35,285 nucleotides of DNA from an uncultured Clostridium sp. (GCA_948471035.1 CAOKRC010000020.1:1-35285); one strand, 5' to 3'. Shown: positions 10,569 through 20,267, counted from the first letter of the stretch. Translations and numbers: made by a program. Notes: a model not told the origin generated them from the sequence alone.

Positions 10569-11495
10569 TTATTTATGCCTTCTATCAATTGCATATGAAC
10601 TTCCTACTGTTGTTTTTGCCACATGCTTTACTTGTGCTCCTGTTTCACCTATTTCTAGTGAATTTTTAAATCTTCCTACTTCAGCATCTACTACTCCTAT
10701 TGAAATAGAAGTTAATGGGAATTGTTCTATAATTCCACGTCTATTTGCAACTTCTACATATCCTCTTAAAGCATCTTCTTTTGTGAAGTATTCTAATACT
10801 TTTTCATCAAATTCTTTTATTACATTTTTACATATTTGTTCATAATCTACACCAGATACAAGTGCTATAAAGTCATCTCCTCCTATATGTCCTACAAAGC
10901 TTGATTCTGAGTCGCTTGCATGTATATTTCTTACAATAGTTCTTGCTGTAAATTTTATTATTTCATCACCTTTTGAAAAGCCATATAAGTCGTTATAGGA
11001 TTTAAAGTTGTCAAGGTCAAAATAGAGTATTGCAAATGGTTCCTTTTTTAAAAGTCTTTTTTTAATTTCTGTTTGTATTTGTACATTTCCTGGAAGACCT
11101 GTTAGAGGACTTACTCTTCTATTTGTATACATTAATCTAACTATATTTTTTATAGTGTAATATAAGTAATCTATGTCTATTGGCTTTACTATATAATATT
11201 CAACACATAGTTTTAGTATTGAAATTCTATGGTCTTTGTTGTTATCTTCTCCTATTACTACAATTGGTGTAATACTATTATCATCATCTTCTCTTATTCT
11301 CTTACATAGTTCTATTATGTCTTTATCTATACTGTCTTCATTTATTATTATCAGTGATGGTATGTTTTTTAGTGCTATTTCTATGTCTTTAGTCTTTACA
11401 CCTTTGAAATTATATTCTTTGTCGTTTTTAAAGATTTGTTTTAACATTTTTAATGTTTTTGTATCATCGTCTATTATATAGATTTCCTGCACCAT
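10569..11495 (-). CDS. Degenerate receiver-GGDEF protein (putative diguanylate cyclase)
   Basis: Cytoplasmic 308-residue signalling protein. Residues 1-120 form a response-regulator fold (IYIIDDD acidic pocket near the start; IVKPID with the conserved Lys). The usual phospho-acceptor Asp aligns with Asn in SLIIINEDS, so it is probably not phosphorylated normally. Residues 125-308 form a GGDEF domain with FDLDNFKSYND metal-binding residues and the signature as GGDDF, which remains compatible with making cyclic di-GMP. I see no RxxD inhibitory site just before the signature. ATG at 11495 follows AAAAGGAG, directly preceded by a 20-base palindrome shared with an ABC gene. Its target is unknown. 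It contains no CGG in frame. Confidence 0.85.
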   Translation of the reverse strand: MVQEIYIIDDDTKTLKMLKQIFKNDKEYNFKGVKTKDIEIALKNIPSLIIINEDSIDKDIIELCKRIREDDDNSITPIVVIGEDNNKDHRISILKLCVEYYIVKPIDIDYLYYTIKNIVRLMYTNRRVSPLTGLPGNVQIQTEIKKRLLKKEPFAILYFDLDNFKSYNDLYGFSKGDEIIKFTARTIVRNIHASDSESSFVGHIGGDDFIALVSGVDYEQICKNVIKEFDEKVLEYFTKEDALRGYVEVANRRGIIEQFPLTSISIGVVDAEVGRFKNSLEIGETGAQVKHVAKTTVGSSYAIDRRHK

Positions 11496-11498
11496 GTG

Positions 11499-11530
11499 TT
11501 TCTCCTTTTCAAAATTCTTTAGAATTTTGT
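11499..11530 (-). repeat. 32-base hairpin plus RBS module, copy 1
   Basis: The palindrome CAAAATTCTTTAGAATTTTG (11510-11529) joined to AAAAGGAGAAA lies directly before the GGDEF start. The same 32 bases occur at 25823-25854 before an ABC transporter gene. Confidence 0.85.
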
Positions 11531-11535
11531 ACCTA

Positions 11536-11560
11536 GGCAGACACAGGGCCTGCCCCCTAC
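11536..11560. repeat. GC-rich palindromic repeat
   Basis: Inverted-orientation copy ending in CCCCCTAC, located between the CmpB-family gene and the hairpin-RBS module of the GGDEF gene. Confidence 0.85.
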
Positions 11561-11572
11561 ATTTCTTTGTTT

Positions 11573-12352
11573 TTAATTTTTACCTTTTCTTATGTTTTCT
11601 TTTTTCTCTTTTAGAAATTCGTTTATTTTTTCTATTGCTTCAGATTTCATTGATGGAAAGGCTTTTTTTAGCCTGTTTGTTTGTTTTAATAATTTTCTTC
11701 TTATTCTTGCTTGTTTATATTTTAAATCTTCTATTGCAAGTTGTATAGTTTCTTTATTTATTTGTTTTGTTTCTAGTTCATCTATTTTCTCTTTTATTAA
11801 ATTTGTTATTTCTTTTAATTTTTCGAGTTTTATAGTTATATTTTTTACTTTTATTATACTTATAATTAAGTCTACTAACATTATAACTGATAATATTATA
11901 GTTATAAATAGTACGTCATTTACTTTTATTATATCTATTTTTTCTACTATAAATGGGTGTATATATCTTATAAACATTACTCCTAGAAATCCCCAAAATA
12001 GTGAATTTAGTAAGCATACTCTACCTTTAATATTAAATTTGTATTCTGTATAGTCCCAGTATTTTGCATGAAATATTTTTTCTAACATCCAGCCTACTAA
12101 GTATTCCCATGTTGATAATACAAAAAATGCTATTATAAACAGTAGTACTATGTTTTCTTTAAACCCTTGTAAAAATAAGAACATTATTATAGCTCCAAAA
12201 CCATATATTGGACAAAATGGTCCATATAAAAATCCGCTATTTACTGGCTTTTTTTGCACTATTGTTTTTAGAACAGATTCCATTACCCATCCAAAGAATG
12301 AATATAATATAAAATATAATATTATTTTAACAATATCTATGTAATTTACCAT
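11573..12352 (-). CDS. CmpB-family (DUF1113-type) membrane protein, putative ABC permease
   Basis: 259-residue polytopic membrane protein. The N-terminal part has the family's hallmarks: FFGWVMES near residue 19, GFLYGPFCPIYGFGA near residue 41, and a later WDYTEYKFNIKGRVCL with LFWGFLG. There are about five membrane segments to residue 165, then a charged, coiled-coil-like cytoplasmic tail (about 170-259) rich in Lys, Glu and Ile. Databases label the family 'putative ABC transporter permease', but no transport function is established and no ATPase gene adjoins it. ATG at 12352 has AAAGGAAAAC upstream. It probably shares a transcript with the GGDEF gene downstream. The single CGG is out of frame. 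Confidence 0.8.
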   Translation of the reverse strand: MVNYIDIVKIILYFILYSFFGWVMESVLKTIVQKKPVNSGFLYGPFCPIYGFGAIIMFLFLQGFKENIVLLFIIAFFVLSTWEYLVGWMLEKIFHAKYWDYTEYKFNIKGRVCLLNSLFWGFLGVMFIRYIHPFIVEKIDIIKVNDVLFITIILSVIMLVDLIISIIKVKNITIKLEKLKEITNLIKEKIDELETKQINKETIQLAIEDLKYKQARIRRKLLKQTNRLKKAFPSMKSEAIEKINEFLKEKKENIRKGKN

Positions 12353-12468
12353 TATGTTTTCCTTTCACAAAAGCTTTACTTTTACCTTTTACTTTCCATT
12401 TTTTGATTACTTCTATATTCCACTCTCTACTGTTATCCATAACTTTAAATGTCGATTATCTTTAATTT

Positions 12469-13380
12469 CTAATTTATGATTTTTACTGTTTTTGTTGTTC
12501 TTCCTCCATCTTGATTTTCTGCTGTTATTTCCATATTGTTTTCACCTTTTTGTATTGGTTGTTCATATTCTATCACAGTTTTATTTCCATAGTTTATTTG
12601 ATATTGTTGTCCATTTAATGTATAATCTATTACTTTTAATCCTGCTTCATCTTCTGCTCTAATTATTAGAATGTCTCCTCTTTTCTTAAAGCTTAATGTT
12701 GGAGTTTTTACTCCTTTTACTTCTAATTCTTTTGATGATGTAATATCTCCTATGTTAACAGCTTCAACTTTTAAAGTATTTTGCCCTAAAGGAATATCTA
12801 CTGTTTGTTCTATTATTTTATTATTTTCAGCATTTGCTTCAATGTTCTTAGGCTCATCATTATTCCATGAATAATTCATATATTGTATTCCTGTTTCATC
12901 TTGTACAGTTATTTTTATTTTGTTATCTGTTGTTAATTTTAACTCTATAACAGGTTTTGACTCTTCTACAACATATTCTTTTTGGAATATTGTTTCTTTT
13001 CCATTTATATCTATAACAGTTAAGTTTAATGTGTTTGTTCCAGCTGGTAATTCTATTGTTTTTGATACACTTGTACTATTTTCTGCATCAATTGTAATTT
13101 CCTCATCTTCATTCCAATTGTATACTATTTTTGAAATTGCGATACCCGAATTTATTTCTATTAATATATTATCTTCTTGTTTTGTAATATCTACATTTGG
13201 GGTTTCATCTATAGTTTGAGGTTCATCAATTGTATCATTATTTATAACTATATAATACACTCCTACTCCTATTAATATAGCAGCAAATATAATGATTGCT
13301 ATTACAAAAAATTTAATAATTTTTCCAATTTCAACTGGTTTTTTTTCTTTCCTTTTTTCTGTTTGTAAAATTTGATTCAT
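12469..13380 (-). CDS. Membrane-anchored protein with Ig-like repeats
   Basis: 303-residue bitopic protein. A short basic cytoplasmic N-terminus (MNQILQTEKRKEKKP) and one membrane segment (about 25-47) precede an acidic linker and three beta-rich repeats (about 70-150, 150-225, 225-303). Each repeat has the pattern 'I..YNWN/YSWN/YTLN...LP/PLG.NTL.V/ME', typical of bacterial Ig-like domains. It is probably displayed on the outer face of the membrane. The opening MNQILxTEK resembles the N-terminus of the sortase at 21533. I recognise no catalytic motif, and the function is unknown. ATG at 13380 has GGAG about ten bases upstream. Confidence 0.75.
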   Translation of the reverse strand: MNQILQTEKRKEKKPVEIGKIIKFFVIAIIIFAAILIGVGVYYIVINNDTIDEPQTIDETPNVDITKQEDNILIEINSGIAISKIVYNWNEDEEITIDAENSTSVSKTIELPAGTNTLNLTVIDINGKETIFQKEYVVEESKPVIELKLTTDNKIKITVQDETGIQYMNYSWNNDEPKNIEANAENNKIIEQTVDIPLGQNTLKVEAVNIGDITSSKELEVKGVKTPTLSFKKRGDILIIRAEDEAGLKVIDYTLNGQQYQINYGNKTVIEYEQPIQKGENNMEITAENQDGGRTTKTVKIIN

Positions 13381-13697
13381 TCTTACACCTACTCCTCTTT
13401 CGAATTCAAAAAAATTATATCATAAGCAATTTTAGTTGTAAACATTATATGAAAAAATGTCATGGAAATTGTTACTGATAATGGTTTGTTATAAATTGAT
13501 TGCAAAATCTGTAGGAGCAGGCCTTGTGCCTACCCGAAAATATATGTAAAAATGTAGGGTCGATGCCCTCATCGACCCGAATGTGAAATATAAAATATTA
13601 GATTTTTAACATTCTTTTATGTATAAGGAGAACAATGATGTTGACCCTACAACATTCATGTATAAACACAGATAGATATTTTTAACAATCTAAATTT
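13381..13697. repeat. Intergenic gap carrying GC-rich palindromes
   Basis: No gene is visible in these 317 bases. A GTAGGAGC...CCTACCC copy lies at 13511-13535 and a CGATGCCCTCATCG-type copy at 13554-13579; a fragment ending GACCCTAC follows near 13640. Confidence 0.75.
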
Positions 13698-15755
13698 TTA
13701 TGCAATTTTAAATTCAATTACCACCTTAAACAAGTCTCCATCTAAGTATATATCGAATTTTCCTTTTTGTAGCTGTGTTAATGAATTTGCAATTGATATT
13801 CCAAGTCCTGAGCCTTCTGTTGACCTTGCAGAGTCTCCCCTTACAAATCTTTGCATTAGTTCATCTACAGTTATATTTAATTTATCTCTTGAAATATTTT
13901 TTAATTCAATTTTTACAATATTGTCATCTTTTTTTACGTCTATATATACACGTGAATTTTCTAGTGCATATTTCGATATGTTTACATACATATTTTCCAT
14001 TACTCTAAACATATATCTTGAGTCTGCCTCAATATAAATTTCATCTTCAGGTAAAGTTTCTACTATTTCTAAACCTCTTTGCTCAAATTTGTCTTCAAAT
14101 TCTCCTCGTACTTGTTTTATTAGTTCTTTAATATTTAGTTTTTCTATGTTTAATTTAATATTTCCAGATGATGCTTTAGATGCTTCTACTAAATCTTCTG
14201 TTAGCTTTTTTAATCTTTGTGATTTATTATCTAATATTTCTAAATATTCTTTTACTTTTTCATCTTCTATATTTTCTTGTTTCATTAAGTCTACATAGTT
14301 TATTATTGATGTTAGTGGTGTTTTTATATCATGAGATACATTTGTTATTAATTCTGTTTTTAATCTCTCGCTTTTCATTGCTTCTTCTATTGCATTAGTA
14401 AGCCCTCCTGATATATCGTTTAACTGATGTGCAATTTCTTTTAATTCTCCTCTAAATTCTTCTTCGTTTAATGGTTCAGAGTCTTTATTTCCGTCATACA
14501 TATTTTTAATTTTTGCTTTTATTTTTTGGGTTTTATTTAATCTATCTATTAACATTTTTACAGTTACTCCCCATAATGCTATTAACCAAAATAAATAGAT
14601 TGAACCATCTGTTATGAATTTTATTGTTAGAACAAGTTGTAGTATATAAAATCCTCCAAATACTAAAATTAGTTTTCCTGTTGTATTTATATTTACTAAT
14701 ATAGTATTTGCACTTCTTTTTACCCATTTTGCAAATTTATACATAAGAGTATTTTTCCAGAATATTTTTGCTTTAATTCTTCTAACTATTGTTACACCAG
14801 TTATTGCAAGAGTTACATAAATTGCTATTCCTAACACAAAGCATAAACTTATTATTGTATCAATCATTCTAGTACTTATACTTGTATAATCTATTCCTAC
14901 ATCTATACCTCCAAATAGAAATGCTCCTTCTATTACTAATAATATGATTGATACTATACCTACTATCTCAAGTGGAATATTATCTAATGTATTTAAGTAA
15001 ATTCCTTCTTTTCCTTTTTTATGTCCAATACTGGTTATTATATAAATGAACATTGAAATAAGTAGAAATGAACTTATTGCTATATTTACTGAAGCATATT
15101 CATATGTGTTTGATACTAGTTTATAAACTAAATTGTATTTATAGAATTCAGTACTGTTTTCATTATATATACATGAGTATACTGTATAGCCTACTTTTCT
15201 AATTCTTTCAAAATATCCACTATATGCTATATCTTCGTGTTTCATTTTTTCTATGTTTGTATCAATTTTATCATTTTCATAATTCCAGAAATATTTTTTT
15301 GCTTTTATATATTCTTTTAATTCTTGAACTGTGTCTGTATTTAATGTTTTAGTTATGTTAGTATGTGCAACTCCTACATCATCTATTATTAGATATTCAT
15401 ATGTTTTTCTACTATTATACTCATATTCTATTTCGTTTTCTTGCTTGTAAATTTCCATATCAGTTATTATTCTATCTTTTTCAGTAGCATCTTCTATGTC
15501 AGCAATCATTATGCCCATTTTTTGATTTTCATATGTTATTTCATTTTCTATACTATTAACTTTTGAATATATGTTCCTAATATAGCTTTCTGCGAACCTT
15601 TCTGTTTGGAAATATGTAATTCCACTTTCTATATCTTCTTTATATTCATCATAGTATACTATCGAAAAAGCATTTACTAGTATGTTTAAAAATAATAGTG
15701 GCATTAGTATATAACATATGGCTTTTAATACTATTGCACTTTTCAGTTTTTCCAT
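13698..15755 (-). CDS. Membrane histidine kinase
   Basis: 685-residue sensor kinase. An N-terminal membrane segment (about 10-32) and a second near residue 225 enclose an extracytoplasmic sensor of about 190 residues. Four or five further membrane segments (to about 410) precede a linker and the kinase core. The H-box is SHDIKTPLTSIINY (His near 475), the N-box ENMYVNISKYALE, and the ATP lid RFVRGDSARSTEGSGLGISI. The degenerate-looking N-box (N..NISKYAL) is normal for this clostridial subfamily. The gene lies downstream of the response regulator at 16708 on the same strand, so they form a two-component pair, but 253 bases containing element A separate them. The signal sensed is not evident. 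ATG at 15755 has GGGAGG upstream. Confidence 0.92.
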   Translation of the reverse strand: MEKLKSAIVLKAICYILMPLLFLNILVNAFSIVYYDEYKEDIESGITYFQTERFAESYIRNIYSKVNSIENEITYENQKMGIMIADIEDATEKDRIITDMEIYKQENEIEYEYNSRKTYEYLIIDDVGVAHTNITKTLNTDTVQELKEYIKAKKYFWNYENDKIDTNIEKMKHEDIAYSGYFERIRKVGYTVYSCIYNENSTEFYKYNLVYKLVSNTYEYASVNIAISSFLLISMFIYIITSIGHKKGKEGIYLNTLDNIPLEIVGIVSIILLVIEGAFLFGGIDVGIDYTSISTRMIDTIISLCFVLGIAIYVTLAITGVTIVRRIKAKIFWKNTLMYKFAKWVKRSANTILVNINTTGKLILVFGGFYILQLVLTIKFITDGSIYLFWLIALWGVTVKMLIDRLNKTQKIKAKIKNMYDGNKDSEPLNEEEFRGELKEIAHQLNDISGGLTNAIEEAMKSERLKTELITNVSHDIKTPLTSIINYVDLMKQENIEDEKVKEYLEILDNKSQRLKKLTEDLVEASKASSGNIKLNIEKLNIKELIKQVRGEFEDKFEQRGLEIVETLPEDEIYIEADSRYMFRVMENMYVNISKYALENSRVYIDVKKDDNIVKIELKNISRDKLNITVDELMQRFVRGDSARSTEGSGLGISIANSLTQLQKGKFDIYLDGDLFKVVIEFKIA

Positions 15756-15794
15756 TTTTTCGCCTCCCTAATTTTTTTGCGTTCTTCACCTTTT

Positions 15795-15958
15795 GCAGTC
15801 CGCTTCCAATGGATTAATTATATTTTTTCTTCGTTCGTCCCAACTTCACACATAGTGTAATAAAATTCACTTAAAAGCTCATTTTATAACACTATGTAGC
15901 TTGTCGGTCCCCACACAAGCTCACTTCTAAAAAAATATAATTAATCCATTTCACGCTA
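15795..15958 (-). repeat. Element A: conserved-edge, variable-hairpin repeat
   Basis: Read on the minus strand it runs from TAGCGTGAAA to GGAAGCGGACTGC. In between is a 19-bp outer stem (15810-15828 with 15930-15948), an inner stem of about 16 bp (15850-15866 with 15881-15897), and a third small stem AGCTTGT/ACAAGCT at 15898-15921. The cloverleaf-like fold is clear. Edges are shared with copies B, C and D; the stems are not. It is inserted between response regulator and kinase, co-directional with them. Confidence 0.75.
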
Positions 15959-16008
15959 TTATACGGTAACTTCATATAAAATGAGTAAAATTTTTTATTT
16001 CACATTAC

Positions 16009-16708
16009 TTACATAATATTTTCAATCTTATATCCTATTCCCCATATTACTTTTAGGTATTTTGGTTCTTTGGGGGTTATTTCTATTTTTTCTCGTATGT
16101 GTCTTATATGTACTGCTATAATGTTTTCTGCTCCATACGCTTCGTCTTCCCATACATTTTCATATATTTGGTCTATTGAAAATACTTTTCCTTTGTTTTT
16201 GGTTAAAAATTTTAGTATGTTATATTCTGTTGGAGTTAATTTTATTTTTCTGTCTTCTACATAAACTTCTTTCGTAGTATCATCTATTGTTAATTCTCCT
16301 GTTTTATATGAATTTTCTTGTTCATCTTTTTTTATAGAACCAAGTGAAGTATATCTTCTAATTTGAGAATTTACTCTTGCTATTAATTCTAACGGATTAA
16401 ATGGCTTTGTAATATAGTCGTCTGCACCTACATTTAACCCATTTATTTTGTCGTAATCCTCTGATTTTGCAGATAGCATAATAATTGGTATTCCTTTATT
16501 TTCTCGAATTTTACTTGCAACTCCGAATTCCATTTATTTTAGGCATCATTATATCTAAAATAATTAAATGTATTTCATTTTTATTTACCACCTCTAGTGC
16601 TTGTTCTCCATTATATGCCTTTAATATATTATATCCTTCTTTTGTTAAATAGATTTCAATTGCTTCTACTATTTCTTTATCATCATCACATACTAAAATA
16701 TTATACAT
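16009..16708 (-). CDS. OmpR/PhoB-type response regulator, one +1 shift at CGG
   Basis: 232-residue DNA-binding regulator after one shift at 16525-16523. The receiver domain (1-120) shows the acidic pocket VCDDDKE, phospho-acceptor Asp in IILDIMMP (near 52), PIIMLSA and the conserved Lys in YITKPF. The C-terminal winged helix (about 130-232) has KLTPTEYNILKFLTKNKGKV and HIRHIREKIE. Partner of the kinase at 15755-13698. Unshifted translation would end four residues past the shift, inside the receiver domain, leaving no DNA-binding domain. ATG at 16708 has AAAGGAG upstream. Its regulon is unknown. Confidence 0.92.
16523..16525 (-). other. +1 shift site: ATT CGG A (receiver domain)
   Basis: The shift gives MMPKINGIGVASKIREN then GIPIIMLSA, the standard receiver layout. 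Unshifted reading gives GIRSCK and a stop. Confidence 0.95.
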
Positions 16709-16861
16709 ATAAATTCTCCTTTGTTTTTAATAATTATATCGATTATATCATTTTTATATGTTTTTTTAAACCCTATATTATATATACCACAGAAATATTA
16801 AGAAAAAAGTATATGGTTTATTAATGTTTTCTTAAGGTTATTTACATAGAAAATATACAAA

Positions 16862-16902
16862 GATAGCCTATTAGAGTATTCTATAAACCCTAACAGGCTA
16901 TC
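16862..16902 (-). terminator. Terminator of the pilin-like surface protein gene
   Basis: GATAGCCTATTAG pairs with CTAACAGGCTATC (one mismatch) around a 15-base loop, 12 bases after the stop at 16914. On the minus strand it is followed by TTTG and TATATTTTC. Confidence 0.75.
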
Positions 16903-16913
16903 AGTAATAATTA

Positions 16914-18161
16914 TTATTGTATTAATGGTTGAATTTCATAGATAGTAATTTTTGCATCTTCAGCACTACCAATAAATCTAATTTCTGTACATCCTATTGG
17001 TATTTCATATTCGGTATTACTAACAGACCACGATTCCCAACCTCCCATCCATATATTGGTAAGTTCTCTTAAATCAACATCATAAAATCTCATATAATTT
17101 GCACCTCTATATCCTCTTCCATTAGCTGTAACAACAAACTTTTTTCCTTGCATTTCTGTAGAAACATATATTTTAAGATACTTTCCCACTTTTCCAGGTG
17201 AGTCCAAATATACTGATGTAGAACAATTTCCATCATATGCTTGTGACCCTAATGCATCATTTGGTATAGCATTATCTATTTGTGTTTGTGTATAACATTC
17301 TGGATTTTTCTTTAACACACTTTTTGCTATAATTGTATTGTTTCTTGGTTCAAACTCTCCACTGTAAATCTTCCAAGTTGTTCCTTGATCTTCACTATAG
17401 TAATGTTCTAAGTTTTCGTTTTCTTCATAAATAATACTTACTTTTGGTCCTTCTACTCCATATTGAGTTAAAGTAGGACATGCTCCCTCTGTTTTAATCT
17501 CAGGAGTTTTTGGTTTTAAATTACTAATTTGTATTATTTTAGTAGCTTTTGTTCCATTTGATGCTTCTACTATAAATTTATATTTTGCATTTTGTGTTAC
17601 TTTGTACCTAACTTCATTTATATTTTCTTCATAGTTTTCATCTGGTTTTATTATTTTAGTTATAGTTCCTTCACTAATTGTTGCAGTTAATGTTATTGTA
17701 AGTTCACTAGTTCCTATAGTTTCATCACTTAATGTATATGTAACTATCGGTTTAACTCTTGATTTTTCAACGATAACTTCATATTCATTTGTTATGGTAT
17801 AATCATAACCTTTATATTCTCCTATAATTTGTCCTTCATCATTTTTTTCTACAATTATATCTTTTAATTTATTAGGCAAATTTTGTTCTAATGTGTCCAT
17901 TGTCAATTCTTCGCCATTTTGTAATTTTTCTATTTTAATATCTACTATTGCATATTCTATTTCTTCTTTTATTTCTGATATTTCATATTCCTCTCCTGCT
18001 TGTTTTGCTACATTAAATAATCCATTTTCTCCTATTAATACATTTATTACCACACCTGCTAAGATTAAAAGCAATATTATTGTAATTATTAACGCAATTA
18101 AAGTAATTCCCTTTTCTCTTACATATGTTTTACTATCTATTTGTTTTTTCATTTTGTACAT
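16914..18161 (-). CDS. Pilin-like N-terminal surface protein with Ig-like repeats
   Basis: 415-residue exported protein. The N-terminus has a prepilin-type signature, REKGITLIALIITIILLL (about 16-33), where cleavage would fall after Gly, followed by the long hydrophobic helix and GENGLFNVAKQAGEEYE, typical of pseudopilin-like proteins in uncultivated Clostridia. Residues 140-215 look like one Ig-like beta domain. The C-terminal 130 residues (from about 285) are beta-rich with several Trp and Gly and might bind carbohydrate, but I cannot name the domain. No pilus assembly genes are nearby, so pilus function is not shown. It has its own promoter and terminator, and diverges from the flippase gene. 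ATG at 18161 has AAGGAGG upstream. Confidence 0.75.
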   Translation of the reverse strand: MYKMKKQIDSKTYVREKGITLIALIITIILLLILAGVVINVLIGENGLFNVAKQAGEEYEISEIKEEIEYAIVDIKIEKLQNGEELTMDTLEQNLPNKLKDIIVEKNDEGQIIGEYKGYDYTITNEYEVIVEKSRVKPIVTYTLSDETIGTSELTITLTATISEGTITKIIKPDENYEENINEVRYKVTQNAKYKFIVEASNGTKATKIIQISNLKPKTPEIKTEGACPTLTQYGVEGPKVSIIYEENENLEHYYSEDQGTTWKIYSGEFEPRNNTIIAKSVLKKNPECYTQTQIDNAIPNDALGSQAYDGNCSTSVYLDSPGKVGKYLKIYVSTEMQGKKFVVTANGRGYRGANYMRFYDVDLRELTNIWMGGWESWSVSNTEYEIPIGCTEIRFIGSAEDAKITIYEIQPLIQ

Positions 18162-18228
18162 TGAATTTTCCTCCTTAGTTTAGTATAATCCTTTTTATGT
18201 TTTATATACTTTCGACATTACTGTTTAT

Positions 18229-18257
18229 AGTTTATATCAATTTATATTACTTGTCAA
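18229..18257 (-). promoter_or_regulatory. Probable promoter of the pilin-like gene
   Basis: On the minus strand TTGACA (18257-18252) is 17 bases from TAAACT (18234-18229), a full -35 with a weaker -10, in the divergent gap with the flippase gene. Confidence 0.55.
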
Positions 18258-18314
18258 TATTTCAGTAATAGCTTTATCAATCACTTCATATATTTAATGA
18301 GGTGATTTTTGTTT

Positions 18315-19825
18315 ATGAGAAGGCTTAAAGTTTTTATTTTTAATGGAATTATCTTGACTGCTACTTCATTACTTATGAGAACAATTGGAATGTTTTTTGG
18401 TGTTTATATTTCTAATAAGGTAGGAACTGAAGCTCTTGGCGTTTTTAATTTAATTACTTCTATTTATATGTTTTTAATAACAATTGCTACTTCACGGGAT
18501 AAATCTTGCTACTACTAGGCTTGTTACTATAGAAATAACTAAAAATCCAAAAGTAAGTACAAAAGAATTAATGAATAAATGTTTTTTATATAGTATAACA
18601 TTTGGTTTAATTGCTTGTATTTTTCTTTTTTTTAGTGCAGATTTTATTACATATAAACTGTTACATAACAAAATTCCTAGTTATATATTTTATATAATAT
18701 GTATAAGTCTTCCTTTTATCTCTATGAGTTCTTGCTTAAATGGATATTTTACTGCTCTTAGAAAAAATGGTAAAAATGCTATATCAAAAGTTTTTGAACA
18801 ATTTGTTAAAATGATAGCTACTTCTTATTTGATTTCACTTACTCTGCTAAATGAATTAGAATATATGTGTTTGGCTTTGGTTTTAGGTGAAGCTATTTCT
18901 GAAATTGCATCTTTTTTATTTTCTTTTGTTTTATATGTTTACCAAAAAAGAAAATATATGAATAAAAATATCATAAAAACAAATTATATGAAATCTATTT
19001 TTGAAATTACTCTTCCTGTTTCTATAACTTCATATGTTCGTTCTGGTCTTGCTTCACTTAAACAATTGCTAATTCCTTTGAGATTAGAGAAATTCGGTAT
19101 GAATTGTAATGATGCAATTTCTACTTATGGATTAATTAATGGTATGACTATGCCTGTTTTAATGTTTCCAGAGGTTATTATTAATTCTTTTAGTGGATTG
19201 CTTGTTCCTGAGTTTACTTATTATTATACAAAAAAAGATTATTATAAAATTAGTCTTATCATTTCTAAAATTTTTAGAATTACATTAATCTTTTCAATTG
19301 GAATAATTGGATTATTTTTGTTTTACTCTTCAAAAATAAGTTTTTTTATTTATAATAATGAAGAATGTGCTGTATATTTAAAAATTCTATGTCCACTTCT
19401 TTTGTTTATGTATTTAGATAGCATTGTCGATAATATTTTAAAAGGATTAAATGAACAACTTGGAGTAATGAAGTGTAATATATTAGATTTGTTTGTTAGC
19501 ATTTTTTGTATATATTTTCTTCTTCCTATTTTTGGAATACATGGATATATTTTTGTAATTTTTCTTAGTGAACTTCTAAATTCTAGTATTAGTATTCTTC
19601 AGTTATATAGAATTACTCATTTTAAAATTGACTTTTTAAACTGGATTTTTAAACCTTTTTCTTTTGTGGTAATTTCATATGTGTTAACTGAATTTATAAT
19701 TCGTACTTCTTGTAATTTGCCTATTGAATTTATATTAAAGATGTTTGTTTTCTTTGGATTCTACTTTTTGTTTTTATTGTTTTTTGGAGGAACAAATCGG
19801 AAAGCTAACAAAATTTGTAATATAA
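18315..19825 (+). CDS. MATE-superfamily polysaccharide flippase (SpoVB/Wzx-like), one or two +1 shifts at CGG
   Basis: Polytopic membrane protein of about 502 residues with roughly 14 hydrophobic segments, related to the SpoVB/MurJ/Wzx flippases that move lipid-linked sugars. It starts MRRLKVFIFNGIILTATSLL at ATG 18315, which is well placed after GAGGTGA; a TTG two codons earlier is too close to the RBS. The shift at 18495 restores ITIATSGINLATTRLV, the conserved end of helix 2. A second in-frame CGG at 19798 lies ten codons before the end: if it also shifts, the tail is NGKLTKFVI with stop at 19825; if read as Arg, the protein ends at 19833. Which lipid is flipped is unknown. Confidence 0.85.
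18495..18497 (+). other. +1 shift site: TCA CGG G (flippase)
   Basis: The shift gives ATSGINLATTRLVTIEI. The unshifted frame stops seven codons after CGG at TAG. This is a plus-strand example, so the effect follows the coding strand rather than the sequenced strand. Confidence 0.93.
19798..19800 (+). other. Possible +1 shift site: AAT CGG A (flippase C-terminus)
   Basis: In-frame CGG near the end of the gene. Both the shifted (stop 19825) and unshifted (stop 19833) frames end within eleven codons, so sequence alone does not decide. Confidence 0.5.
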
Positions 19826-19930
19826 TTATTTAAAACTATAAATTTTAATTAATCACAAATTATAAATAGCAAAGCTTTCCGTAAATTTGTTCTCTTGCTA
19901 AATTTCTGCAAGTAATTTGTGTACAATGTA

Positions 19931-20003
19931 TTTTATAGAATAGGAAAGTAAGCAGACTTTCCTATTCTATAAAAATAACTAAGCAAAATGCTTAGTTATT
20001 TTT
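19931..20003. terminator. Two overlapping bidirectional terminators between flippase and DUF2442 gene
   Basis: A perfect 19-bp stem (19931-19949 with 19956-19974, loop AAGCAG) is followed by a second hairpin (19971-19985 with 19989-20003) flanked by A and T runs. The second includes the stop codon of the DUF2442 gene. Together they serve the converging genes. Confidence 0.88.
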
Positions 20004-20267
20004 TGTATTTTTATTTACTATAATACTATTATGATATAATTCTTCTGGTGCAACATCTTCTCCATTTTCCCACTCTACTGTATCTCCTCTTGTTTTAACA
20101 TTTTGAAAATATTCCTTGTTTACTAATCTAAAATACATTTTGCTATTATTAATAATACTTTTCATATCAAATATTTTTTCTTCACCATTTCCAAATATTA
20201 AATATAATCTATAATTATCTAATGCTTTTACTTCTAAAATATCTGGTGTTATGTACAAGTTTTCCAT
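19992..20267 (-). CDS. DUF2442 domain protein
   Basis: 91-residue soluble protein. The stretch YRLYLIFGNGEEKIFDMKSI and the later EWENGEDVAPEELY match DUF2442, a small family often paired with DUF4160. Here the DUF4160 gene ends 15 bases upstream on the same strand, so the two are co-transcribed. Such pairs have been suspected of being toxin-antitoxin-like, but no biochemical role is established to my knowledge. The ATG at 20267 follows the DUF4160 stop closely. It ends inside a terminator hairpin. Confidence 0.8.
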   Translation of the reverse strand: MENLYITPDILEVKALDNYRLYLIFGNGEEKIFDMKSIINNSKMYFRLVNKEYFQNVKTRGDTVEWENGEDVAPEELYHNSIIVNKNTKNN

